The notes under the pieces were generated by a model that was not told the DNA's origin, searched no databases, and saw nothing but the letters and a program-made list of their open reading frames with translations. Shown piece after piece: positions 17,190-26,095 of a stretch of 64,000 bases of DNA. The stretch is from NCBI GenBank assembly GCA_044226535.1, contig JBGAGT010000009.1, forward strand, positions 62,001 through 126,000, read 5' to 3'. The stretch is from VBCG01 sp044226535 (GTDB lineage: Bacteria; Pseudomonadota; Gammaproteobacteria; Burkholderiales; Casimicrobiaceae). The position numbers and the translations under genes were made by a program. Every line of letters begins with the position of its first letter. Within the stretch, counting starts at the first letter, position 1.

Positions 17190-18872
17190 TTGAACAAGCG
17201 CTGGCTGGCGAGTTATCCCGCGGGCGTGCCTGCGGAGATCGACATCGACGAGTACGCGTCGGTGCGCGATGTCGTGGAGGAGTCGTTCGCGCAATACCCG
17301 ACGCGACCGGCCTTCTCCTGCATGGGCCGGACGATCACCTTCGCCGACCTCGACGCCCTTTCCGCGGCGTTCGGCGCATGGCTGCAGGCGCAGGGCCTCG
17401 CCAAGGGCGCGCGCGTCGCGCTGATGATGCCCAACGTCCTGCAGTACCCGGTGGCGCTGTTCGGCACGATGCGCGCCGGCTACACGGTGGTCAACGTCAA
17501 CCCGCTGTACACGCCGCGCGAGCTCGAGCACCAGCTCAAGGATTCCGGCGCCGAGGTCATCGTGGTGGTCGAGAACTTCGCGCGCACGCTGGCCGAGGTC
17601 GTCGGGCACACGGCGGTGAAGCACGTGGTGGTGACCTCCATCGGCGAGATGCTGGGGTTGAAGGGCGTGCTGGTCGACTTCGTGCTGCGCCACGTCAAGA
17701 AGATGGTGCCGCCGTGGTCGCTGCCGGGCTCGATCCGGCTCGCCGACGCGCTGGCCGACGGCCGCAGGCGGGCGCTGGCGCGCGTGCCCATCGGCCACGA
17801 CGACATCGCCTTCCTGCAATACACGGGCGGCACCACCGGTGTCGCCAAGGGCGCGGTGCTGCTGCACCGCAACGTGATCGCCAACCTGCTGCAATCGCGC
17901 GCCTGGGTGCGCCCCTTCCTCGGCGACACCGAGCGCCAGGTGATCATCACGCCGCTGCCGCTCTATCACATCTTCTCGCTCACCGCGAACTGCCTGGTGT
18001 TCATGACGCTGGGCGGCGAGAACGTGCTGATCACCAACCCGCGTGACATCCCGGGGCTGGTCAAGGAGATGGGCCGCTATCGCTTCACCGCCATCACCGG
18101 CGTCAACACGCTGTTCAACGCGCTGCTCAACAACCCGGACTTCGCGAAGCTCGACTTCTCGTCGCTGCGCTTCACGCTGGGCGGCGGGATGGCGGTGCAG
18201 GAGGCGGTCGCGCGGCGCTGGAAGGCGGTGACGGGCAAGGTGCTCTGCGAGGCCTACGGCCTCACCGAGACCGCGCCCGCGGCGACCATCAACCCGCTCG
18301 ACATCCCCGACTACAACGGCACCATCGGCCTGCCGATATCGTCGACCGACGTCGTGCTGCGCGACGACGCGGGCCGCGACGTCGCGCTCGGCCAGCCCGG
18401 CGAGATCTGCATCCGCGGCCCGCAGGTCATGGCGGGCTACTGGCAGCGCCCCGACGAGACCGCCAAGGTGATGTCGGCGGACGGGTTCTTCGCCTCGGGC
18501 GACATCGGCGTGATGGACGAGCGCGGGTTCGTGCGGATCGTCGACCGCAAGAAGGACATGATCCTGGTGTCGGGCTTCAACGTGTACCCGAACGAGGTCG
18601 AGGCCGTGGTCGCCGAGCACCCCGGCGTGCTGGAGTGCGCGGTGGTGGGCGTCCCCGACGCCAAGTCGGGCGAGGCCGTCAAGCTTTTCGTCGTGCGCCG
18701 CGACCCCGCGCTGACCGAGGACGCCCTCGCGCAGCACTGCCGCGACCGCCTCACCGGGTACAAGGTGCCGCGCGACATCGAGTTCCGCAGCGAGCTGCCC
18801 AAGTCCAACGTCGGCAAGATCCTGCGCCGCGAGCTGCGCGACGAGGCGCGGCGGGAGCGTGCGCATGCCTGA
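17190..18872 (+). CDS. fadD: Long-chain fatty acid-CoA ligase FadD
   Basis: Activates imported long-chain fatty acids. The protein aligns along its whole length with E. coli FadD, including the N-terminal pattern WLxxYPAxVPxEI, MMPNVLQYPVALFG and VNVNPLYTPRELEHQL. The AMP-binding motif (YTGGTTGVAKGA), GYGLTE-like AYGLTETAP and the C-terminal VSGFNVYPNEVE are all present. I placed the start at a TTG (17190) because GGAGGG lies at 17180-17185 and it gives 560 aa, against 561 in E. coli. The open frame continues upstream without homology. It overlaps the thioesterase gene start by 8 bases. Confidence 0.93.
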   Translation: MNKRWLASYPAGVPAEIDIDEYASVRDVVEESFAQYPTRPAFSCMGRTITFADLDALSAAFGAWLQAQGLAKGARVALMMPNVLQYPVALFGTMRAGYTVVNVNPLYTPRELEHQLKDSGAEVIVVVENFARTLAEVVGHTAVKHVVVTSIGEMLGLKGVLVDFVLRHVKKMVPPWSLPGSIRLADALADGRRRALARVPIGHDDIAFLQYTGGTTGVAKGAVLLHRNVIANLLQSRAWVRPFLGDTERQVIITPLPLYHIFSLTANCLVFMTLGGENVLITNPRDIPGLVKEMGRYRFTAITGVNTLFNALLNNPDFAKLDFSSLRFTLGGGMAVQEAVARRWKAVTGKVLCEAYGLTETAPAATINPLDIPDYNGTIGLPISSTDVVLRDDAGRDVALGQPGEICIRGPQVMAGYWQRPDETAKVMSADGFFASGDIGVMDERGFVRIVDRKKDMILVSGFNVYPNEVEAVVAEHPGVLECAVVGVPDAKSGEAVKLFVVRRDPALTEDALAQHCRDRLTGYKVPRDIEFRSELPKSNVGKILRRELRDEARRERAHA

Positions 18873-19272
18873 AGCCGTCCCCCGCGCGGTGGCCACGCTG
18901 CCCGCCGAGGCGCCGGTGCTGCGCGTCGTGCCCATGCCCGCCGACGTCAACCAGCACGGCGACATCTTCGGCGGCTGGATCATGTCGCAGGTCGACATCG
19001 CCGGCGGGGTGCTGGCCGCGCGGCGCGCGCGCGGCCGCGTGGCCACCGTGGCGGTCAACGCCTTCACCTTCAAGGAGCCGGTGCTGGTCGGCGACGTGGT
19101 GAGCTTCTACGGCAGCGTGTCGCGGGTGGGGCGCACGTCGATCACGGTCGACGTCGAGGTGTACGCGCAGCGCAATCCCGACGACCTCGTCACGGTGCGC
19201 GTGACCGAGGCGAGCCTCACCTATGTCGCGGTCGGCGCCGACCGCCGCCCGCGCGCGATCCACGCCCAATGA
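18865..19272 (+). CDS. YciA-like acyl-CoA thioesterase (hotdog fold)
   Basis: Hydrolyses acyl-CoA to free acid and CoA, probably balancing the acyl-CoA pool. The 135-aa protein has the family signature NQHGDIFGGWIMSQVDIAG at about residues 30-48 (conserved Asn/His/Asp of the hotdog active site), and later AVNAFTFKEPVLVGD. The ATG at 18865 has GGGAG 8 bases upstream and overlaps the end of fadD, so translation is probably coupled. A GTG two codons upstream is also open. A degradation cluster with its own thioesterase suggests release of excess acyl-CoA. Confidence 0.85.
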   Translation: MPEAVPRAVATLPAEAPVLRVVPMPADVNQHGDIFGGWIMSQVDIAGGVLAARRARGRVATVAVNAFTFKEPVLVGDVVSFYGSVSRVGRTSITVDVEVYAQRNPDDLVTVRVTEASLTYVAVGADRRPRAIHAQ

Positions 19273-19300
19273 GGCCTGCCGCGCGCCGCCTTGCCGTGCC

Positions 19301-19339
19301 GCAGTGCAGGATGCCACTGCAGTTTCACGTTGGTATAGT
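19301..19339 (+). promoter_or_regulatory. Candidate promoter with overlapping inverted repeat, upstream of the FadL-type gene
   Basis: TATAGT at 19334-19339 is preceded, after 17 bases, by ATGCCA at 19311-19316. An inverted repeat GCAGTG (19301-19306) / CACTGC (19315-19320) overlaps that -35 box and could be a repressor site. It differs in sequence from the PsrA-like site at 10414, so another regulator would be expected. Assigned by pattern only. Confidence 0.45.
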
Positions 19340-19441
19340 CATCGCGCACTCTTGCGCGCGAGGCGGGCGGACGACGCAGGCCGTCGCTGCCGGCTCGCCA
19401 AAACCGCATTCCCGTTCGAGGTCGAAACCAGGAGGGGTCTG

Positions 19442-20857
19442 ATGAAAGCACGCAATGGGTATCGCTCGAGCCGCGTCGCCGCGGCGATCGCCGCAGCGGC
19501 GCTGGCCGCCGGCGCGCAACAGGCCTGGGGCGCGGCCTTCGCGCTGCAGGAGCAGAGCGCCAGCGGGCTCGGCAACGCGTTCGCGGGCGGCGCCGCCGGC
19601 GCGGATGACGCGAGCTCGATGTCGGTGAACCCGGCCACGCTGTCCAAGCTGAAGCGCGGCGAGGCGGTAGTCGGCGTGCACCTGATCACGCCGTCGATGA
19701 AGTTCAAGGACGACGGCTCGGCGGCCGCGGCCTTCCAGCCGCTCGGCGGCAACGGCGGCGACGCGGGCAGCATGGTGCCGGTGCCCAACTTCTACGTGGG
19801 CGTGCCGATCAACAAGGACCTGGTGTTCGGCCTCGGCGTCAACGTTCCCTTCGGCCTCGTCACCGAGTACGACGACGGCTTCATCGGCCGTTTCCAGGGC
19901 ATCAAGTCCGACGTCAACACCATCAACATCAACCCCGCGATCTCCTGGAAGATCAACGACCAGTTCGCGGTCGGCGCAGGCGTCAACTGGCAGCGCATCA
20001 ACGCCGAGTTCACCAGCGACGTCAACTACTCGGGCGCCATCGCCCAGGCGGCGCAGCAGGCCGCCGCGCAAGGGCTCATCCCTTCGTCGCTGGTGCCGTC
20101 CATCGTCGCATCCACGCCGGGACTCTCGTCGCGCTCCAAGGTCGACGGCGACGACAGCGCCTGGGGATGGAACATCGGCCTGCTCTGGGACATCAACAAC
20201 GCCACGCGGCTCGGGCTCGCTTACCGCTCCAAGATCAAGTACCACGTCACCGGCAACGTGAGCTTCGACAACCCGACGCCGACCGTGCCTGCCGATCTCG
20301 CGCCGGTGGTGGGGCTGCTCACCCAGCAGATCAACTCGCAGGCGCTGTACAACGGCGGCGTCACGTCCGACATCGAGCTCCCCGACAGCGCCAACGTGTC
20401 GGTCTTCCATTCGCTCAACGACCGCTGGGACCTGATGGCCGACCTGCAGTGGACCGGCTGGTCGTCGGTGGAGAAGCTCGAGTTCGTCCGTACCACCGGC
20501 TCGGTGCTTCAATCGACGCCCGAGAACTTCGACGACAGCTGGCGCTTCGCGGTCGGCGCGTCGTACAAGTACAACGACCATTGGAAGTTCCGCACGGGCG
20601 TCGCCTACGACCAGTCGCCGGTCAACACCGCCGACCGCACGGTGCGGCTGCCCGACGCGAACCGCACCTGGCTGTCGGGTGGCTTCCAGTACAAGCTCAA
20701 CGACCAGTGGCGCTTCGACGTGGGCCTGACCTACATCTGGGTCAACAGCCCGGACATCGAGCAGAACGCGGGCAGCACGGCGTCGTACGGCCTCGTCAAG
20801 GGCCATTACGACAGCAACGTGTTCATCGCCTCGGGCCAGGTCGTCTACTCGTTCTAG
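19442..20857 (+). CDS. OmpP1/FadL/TodX family outer-membrane transporter
   Basis: A beta-barrel channel that admits long-chain fatty acids or hydrophobic compounds through the outer membrane. A signal peptide of about 30 residues (VAAAIAAAALAAGAQQAWG) is followed by AFALQEQSASGLGNAFAG, the FadL N-terminal hatch pattern (F-x-L-x-E-x-S-x-SGLG), and later by SVNPATLSKL. The C-terminus ends in Phe (VVYSF), as expected for barrel insertion. The 471-aa length is typical. The ATG at 19442 has AGGAGG just upstream. It has its own likely promoter, so it can be controlled apart from the fadE operon. Confidence 0.92.
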   Translation: MKARNGYRSSRVAAAIAAAALAAGAQQAWGAAFALQEQSASGLGNAFAGGAAGADDASSMSVNPATLSKLKRGEAVVGVHLITPSMKFKDDGSAAAAFQPLGGNGGDAGSMVPVPNFYVGVPINKDLVFGLGVNVPFGLVTEYDDGFIGRFQGIKSDVNTININPAISWKINDQFAVGAGVNWQRINAEFTSDVNYSGAIAQAAQQAAAQGLIPSSLVPSIVASTPGLSSRSKVDGDDSAWGWNIGLLWDINNATRLGLAYRSKIKYHVTGNVSFDNPTPTVPADLAPVVGLLTQQINSQALYNGGVTSDIELPDSANVSVFHSLNDRWDLMADLQWTGWSSVEKLEFVRTTGSVLQSTPENFDDSWRFAVGASYKYNDHWKFRTGVAYDQSPVNTADRTVRLPDANRTWLSGGFQYKLNDQWRFDVGLTYIWVNSPDIEQNAGSTASYGLVKGHYDSNVFIASGQVVYSF

Positions 20858-20858
20858 C

Positions 20859-23288
20859 GTGCCTTCCGCGCCGGTCCCCGCGCCCCGCCTCGCCATCCGC
20901 GAGGTGGCGGTGCTGGGCGCCGGCGTGATGGGTGCGCAGATCGCCGCGCATCTGGTCAACGCGGGTGTGCGCACCCGCCTCTACGACCTCACCGCGAAGG
21001 AGGGCGGGCACGACGCCATCGTCGCCAAGGGCATCGCGGGCCTCGCGAAGCTCGAGCCCGCGCCGCTCGGCGTGCCCGAGCTCGCCGCGGCCATCATCCC
21101 CGCGAACTACGACGACGACCTCGCGAGGCTCGCCGAGGCAGACCTCGTGATCGAGGCCATCGCCGAGCGCCTCGACTGGAAGCGCGCGCTGTACGAGCGC
21201 ATCGGGCCGCACTTGAAGCCCGGCGTGATCGTCGCCTCCAATACCTCGGGGCTTTCGCTGGCGGCCCTCGACGAGGCGATGCCCGCCGCCTTGCGCTCGC
21301 GCTTCTGCGGCATCCATTTCTTCAACCCGCCGCGCTACATGCACCTCTGCGAGCTGATCGCGGCACCAGCAACCGAAGCCGCGCTGCTCGATGCGCTCGA
21401 GGCCTTCCTCACCACCACGCTCGGCAAGGGCGTGATCCGCGCGCGCGACACGCCCAACTTCATCGCCAACCGCATCGGCGTGTTCTCGATCGTCGCGACC
21501 ATGATCCACACGGCGCGGCTCGGCCTCGGCTTCGACGTGGTCGACGCGCTGACGGGCCCCGCCATCGGGCGGCCCAAGAGCGCGAGCTTCCGCACCGTCG
21601 ACGTGGTCGGCCTCGACACCACCGCGCACGTGATCGCCACCATGCGCGACAACCTGCCCGACGACCCCTGGCACGCCGCCTTCGCCGAGCCGCCGGTGCT
21701 CGCGGCGCTGGTCGCGAAGGGCGCGCTCGGGCAGAAGGCCGGCGCGGGCTTCTACCGCAAGGTCGGCCGCGACATCCAGGTGCTCGATCCCGCGAAGGCC
21801 GACTACCGCGCGTCGGCGCCCGAGGTCGCGCCCGAGGTCGCCGCGATCCTCGCCAAGGCGAAGAAGGGCCCGCGCGAGATGCTGGCCGCGCTTCGCGCCA
21901 GCGCCCACCCGCAGGCCGAGCTCCTGTGGAGCGTGTTCCGCGACGTGTTCCATTACGCCGCGTATCACCTCGCGTCGATCGCCGACAACGCGCGTGACGT
22001 CGACCTCGCCATCCGCTGGGGCTTCGGCTGGACGATGGGGCCCTTCGAGACCTGGCAGGCGGCCGGCTTCGCCGAGGTCGCGCGCTGGATCCGCGAGGAC
22101 ATCGCCGCCGGCAAGGCGCTGGCGAGCGTGCCGCTGCCCGACTGGGTCGACGCGCCGCCGGTGGTCGCGGCGGGCGGCGTGCATGCGCGCGAGGGCGCGT
22201 GGTCGCCGCAGCGCGGCGCCTTCGTTGGCCGCCCGGCGCTGCCGGTGTACGCGCGCCAGCGCTTCCCCGATACCGTGCTGGGCGAGGCGACGCCGGGCGA
22301 TGCCGGCACGACGATCTTCGAGAGCGATGCGCTGCGCCTCTGGCACCTCGAGGGCGAGGTCGGCATCGTGTCCTTCAAGACCAAGCGCAACACCATCTCG
22401 GGCGAGGTGCTCGACGGCATGGCGCGCGCGCTCGACATCGCCGAGGCGCAGTGCGCGGGGCTGGTGCTGTGGCAGGCGGGCGAGCCCTTCTCGCTCGGCG
22501 CCGACCTCGCCTCGCTGACGCCGGCGGTGCAGGCGGGCCAGTGGAGCGTGATCGAGGACGTCATCGCGCGCTTCCAGGCGACCTCGATGCGCCTGCGCTA
22601 CTGCAACGTTCCCACCGTCTCCGCCCCGCGCGGCATGGCGCTGGGTGGGGGCTGCGAGCTGTCGATGCACTGCGACCGCATCGTCGCTGCCTTCGAGACC
22701 TACATCGGGCTGCCCGAGGCCGGCGTCGGCCTCTTGCCCGGGGGTGGCGGCAGCAAGGAGTTCGCGATCCGCGCGCACGACGAGGTGGTGCGCGGGCGCG
22801 TCGGCGGCCAACAGGACGCTTTCCCGTTCCTCAAGAGCTATTTCCAGACCGTCGCGATGGCGCGCGTGTCCAAGAGCGCCCTGGACGCGCGTGCGCTGGG
22901 GTTCCTGCGCCCCGCCGACACCGTGGTGATGCACGCCGGCGAGGTGCTGCACGTGGCCATCTGGCAGGCGCGCGCGCTGGCGGAGGGCGGCTACCGTCCG
23001 CCGCTTCCCCACGCGTCCATTGCCGTCTGCGGGCAGACCGGCATCGCCACGCTGGAGATGCTGCTGGTCAACATGCGCGACGGCGGCTTCATCTCGGCCC
23101 ACGATTTCGCCATCGGCCTCGCGATCGCGCGGGTGATGTGCGGCGGCGAGGTCGACGCGGGCTGCGAGGTCGACGAGGCGTGGCTGCTCACGCTCGAGCG
23201 CCGCGAGTTCATGGCGCTGCTGCAAAACCCGCTGACGCAGGCGCGCATCGCCCATACGCTCGCCACCGGCAAGCCCCTGCGGAACTGA
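20859..23288 (+). CDS. 3-hydroxyacyl-CoA dehydrogenase / enoyl-CoA hydratase of FadN domain order
   Basis: A second multifunctional beta-oxidation enzyme, 809 aa. The order is reversed compared with FadB. The dehydrogenase comes first (Rossmann GAGVMGAQIA near residue 20, catalytic His in GIHFFNPP) and the crotonase domain last, with Glu sites in GGGCELSMHCD and LPEAGVGLLPGGGG. This is the layout of Bacillus FadN and of its proteobacterial relatives next to a FadA thiolase. The start is a GTG one base after the FadL-type stop, with no clear ribosome binding site, so coupling to the porin gene is likely. The thiolase gene follows after 4 bases. Confidence 0.88.
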   Translation: MPSAPVPAPRLAIREVAVLGAGVMGAQIAAHLVNAGVRTRLYDLTAKEGGHDAIVAKGIAGLAKLEPAPLGVPELAAAIIPANYDDDLARLAEADLVIEAIAERLDWKRALYERIGPHLKPGVIVASNTSGLSLAALDEAMPAALRSRFCGIHFFNPPRYMHLCELIAAPATEAALLDALEAFLTTTLGKGVIRARDTPNFIANRIGVFSIVATMIHTARLGLGFDVVDALTGPAIGRPKSASFRTVDVVGLDTTAHVIATMRDNLPDDPWHAAFAEPPVLAALVAKGALGQKAGAGFYRKVGRDIQVLDPAKADYRASAPEVAPEVAAILAKAKKGPREMLAALRASAHPQAELLWSVFRDVFHYAAYHLASIADNARDVDLAIRWGFGWTMGPFETWQAAGFAEVARWIREDIAAGKALASVPLPDWVDAPPVVAAGGVHAREGAWSPQRGAFVGRPALPVYARQRFPDTVLGEATPGDAGTTIFESDALRLWHLEGEVGIVSFKTKRNTISGEVLDGMARALDIAEAQCAGLVLWQAGEPFSLGADLASLTPAVQAGQWSVIEDVIARFQATSMRLRYCNVPTVSAPRGMALGGGCELSMHCDRIVAAFETYIGLPEAGVGLLPGGGGSKEFAIRAHDEVVRGRVGGQQDAFPFLKSYFQTVAMARVSKSALDARALGFLRPADTVVMHAGEVLHVAIWQARALAEGGYRPPLPHASIAVCGQTGIATLEMLLVNMRDGGFISAHDFAIGLAIARVMCGGEVDAGCEVDEAWLLTLERREFMALLQNPLTQARIAHTLATGKPLRN

Positions 23289-23292
23289 TGCC

Positions 23293-24489
<1,197 letters not shown>

Positions 24490-24559
24490 CGAGGTCGCGG
24501 CGCGACCGCCGGCGTGCCGGACGTGGCGCGCGCTCGGCGGACTGACGAGGAGATCGGCG

Positions 24560-25123
24560 ATGAAGACGATTCGCGCAGGGCTCGGGATGGCGCTCTTGTG
24601 CGCCGCGCTTCCGGTTGCGGCGCTCGAGGTGCAAGGCGTCAAGCTGCCCGACAAGGCGAGCGTCGGCGGGGGCGAGCTCGTGCTCAACGGCGGCGGGCTC
24701 CGCACCAAGGTCGTGTTCAAGGTCTACGTCGCGAGCCTCTACCTCCCGCAGGCCGCGAAGGACACGCCAGCCGTGCTCGCGCAGGCGCCGCGCCGCATCA
24801 GGCTCGACCTCGTGCGCACGCTGTCGGGCGACCAGTTCGTCGACGCGCTGCAGGACGGCCTTCGCGACAACAACAGCGAGGCCGAGCTCGCGGCCATCAA
24901 GGCCGGGGTGGACCAGATGACATCGGTGATGAAGGGCTTCGGCGAGGTGAAGGAGGGCAGCGTCGTCACGCTCGACTTCTTCGACGGCGCGACGCACATC
25001 GTGCTCGACGGCAAGGAGCGCGCCGCCATCGCCGGCGAGCCGTTCGCGAAGGCGCTGGCGCGCATCTGGCTCGGCGACAAGCCGGTGCAGGCGGACCTGA
25101 AGCGCGCGCTGCTGGGCGGCTGA
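24560..25123 (+). CDS. Chalcone isomerase-like exported protein
   Basis: An 187-aa protein with a cleavable signal peptide (GMALLCAALPVAA, cut before LEVQG). The mature part follows the bacterial chalcone-isomerase-like pattern: GVKLPDKASVGGGELVLNGGGLR, then KVVFKVYVASLYLP, and RIRLDLVRTLSGDQF. The fold binds fatty acids or small hydrophobic ligands, and bacterial members are not known flavonoid enzymes. The ATG at 24560 has GAGGAG 7 bases upstream. Position behind the thiolase fits a lipid-related periplasmic role, which is inference. Confidence 0.82.
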   Translation: MKTIRAGLGMALLCAALPVAALEVQGVKLPDKASVGGGELVLNGGGLRTKVVFKVYVASLYLPQAAKDTPAVLAQAPRRIRLDLVRTLSGDQFVDALQDGLRDNNSEAELAAIKAGVDQMTSVMKGFGEVKEGSVVTLDFFDGATHIVLDGKERAAIAGEPFAKALARIWLGDKPVQADLKRALLGG

Positions 25124-25274
25124 CGCCGCGGCAGCGTGTCACCGCGCGACCGCGGCACGAAGCCCGGTCGTCACGCAGCCGCCCGGGGAGGCGATGCCGC
25201 GGCGCTACAATGACGTGCCTCGTCGCGCGTCGCGTCCTGCGGCGCGCCGCCGTGATATCGCCCTGGCCATCCCC

Positions 25275-26006
25275 ATGCGACACCTGAACGCTCTTTCGTC
25301 TTCCCGCCATTTGCCTCTCCTCTTGCCCCTTCCGCGGCGCACGTTCCCGAGGCTTTCACGGGCAGCCCTCCTGCTCGCCGTGCTCGCCCTTCCCGCCGCG
25401 CCCTGGCCGGCGGGCGCGATCGCGCAGCCCCTGCCGCAACCTGTCGTGCAGCCCCCGGCCCCGTCGTCCGCTGCGACCGCGCCGCCGGCGCCCGTCGAGG
25501 CGGCGCCCGCGATGGCCGTGCCGGGGACGGGCAGCGCCACCGGCGGTGTCGCCTCGGCCGTGTCGACCGGTCCCGAGGCGCTCGCCTCGCTCGCCTGGCT
25601 GCAGGGCTGCTGGGCCGGCAAGGTCAACCAGCGCGAGTTCACCGAGCAGTGGACGCGCCCCGCCGGCGGCATGATGCTGGGCCTCGGGCAGACGGTGATC
25701 GACGGGCGCACGAGCTCGTTCGAGTTCATGCGCATCGAGCTCACCGCCGAAGGCAAGGTGCAGTACGTGGCGCGTCCCGCGGGCAAGGCCGACGAGGCCT
25801 TCGTGTTCCAGGGCATCCGCGACGACAGCGGCTACAAGGGCCACGTGTTCGCCGATCCTGCGCGCGAGTTTCCCAGCGAGATCATGTACACGCCGACCAG
25901 CGACAACCAGCTCTTCGTCTACGTGAAGGGCAAGGTCGGCGGCGAGGAACGCTCCGTGGTCTACCCGTTCCGCCGCCTCGACTGCGTGACGGGCAAGCCG
26001 CTGTAG
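25275..26006 (+). CDS. Exported protein with a DUF6265-like domain
   Basis: A 243-aa protein. It has a long N-terminal signal region with a hydrophobic core (RAALLLAVLALPAAPWPAG), then a Pro/Ala-rich linker to about residue 95. A compact domain follows that begins LASLAWLQGCWAG and continues with EQWTRPAGGMMLGLGQTV, typical of DUF6265 (lipocalin-like) proteins. Function is unknown. It is not closely linked to a partner: the cyclase gene starts 89 bases later. Confidence 0.65.
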   Translation: MRHLNALSSSRHLPLLLPLPRRTFPRLSRAALLLAVLALPAAPWPAGAIAQPLPQPVVQPPAPSSAATAPPAPVEAAPAMAVPGTGSATGGVASAVSTGPEALASLAWLQGCWAGKVNQREFTEQWTRPAGGMMLGLGQTVIDGRTSSFEFMRIELTAEGKVQYVARPAGKADEAFVFQGIRDDSGYKGHVFADPAREFPSEIMYTPTSDNQLFVYVKGKVGGEERSVVYPFRRLDCVTGKPL

Positions 26007-26095
26007 CGGCGCCTGGATTCGCGGCATACTGGCGGGGACACGGCAGACGCAGCCCCAGCGCCCGGGCCCGGCGCGAAGACTCATCGAAGCCGCGC

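Noticed and set aside
16617..19073. 818-aa minus-strand frame over fadD and neighbours
   Set aside because: No recognisable domain. It covers three well-supported plus-strand genes.
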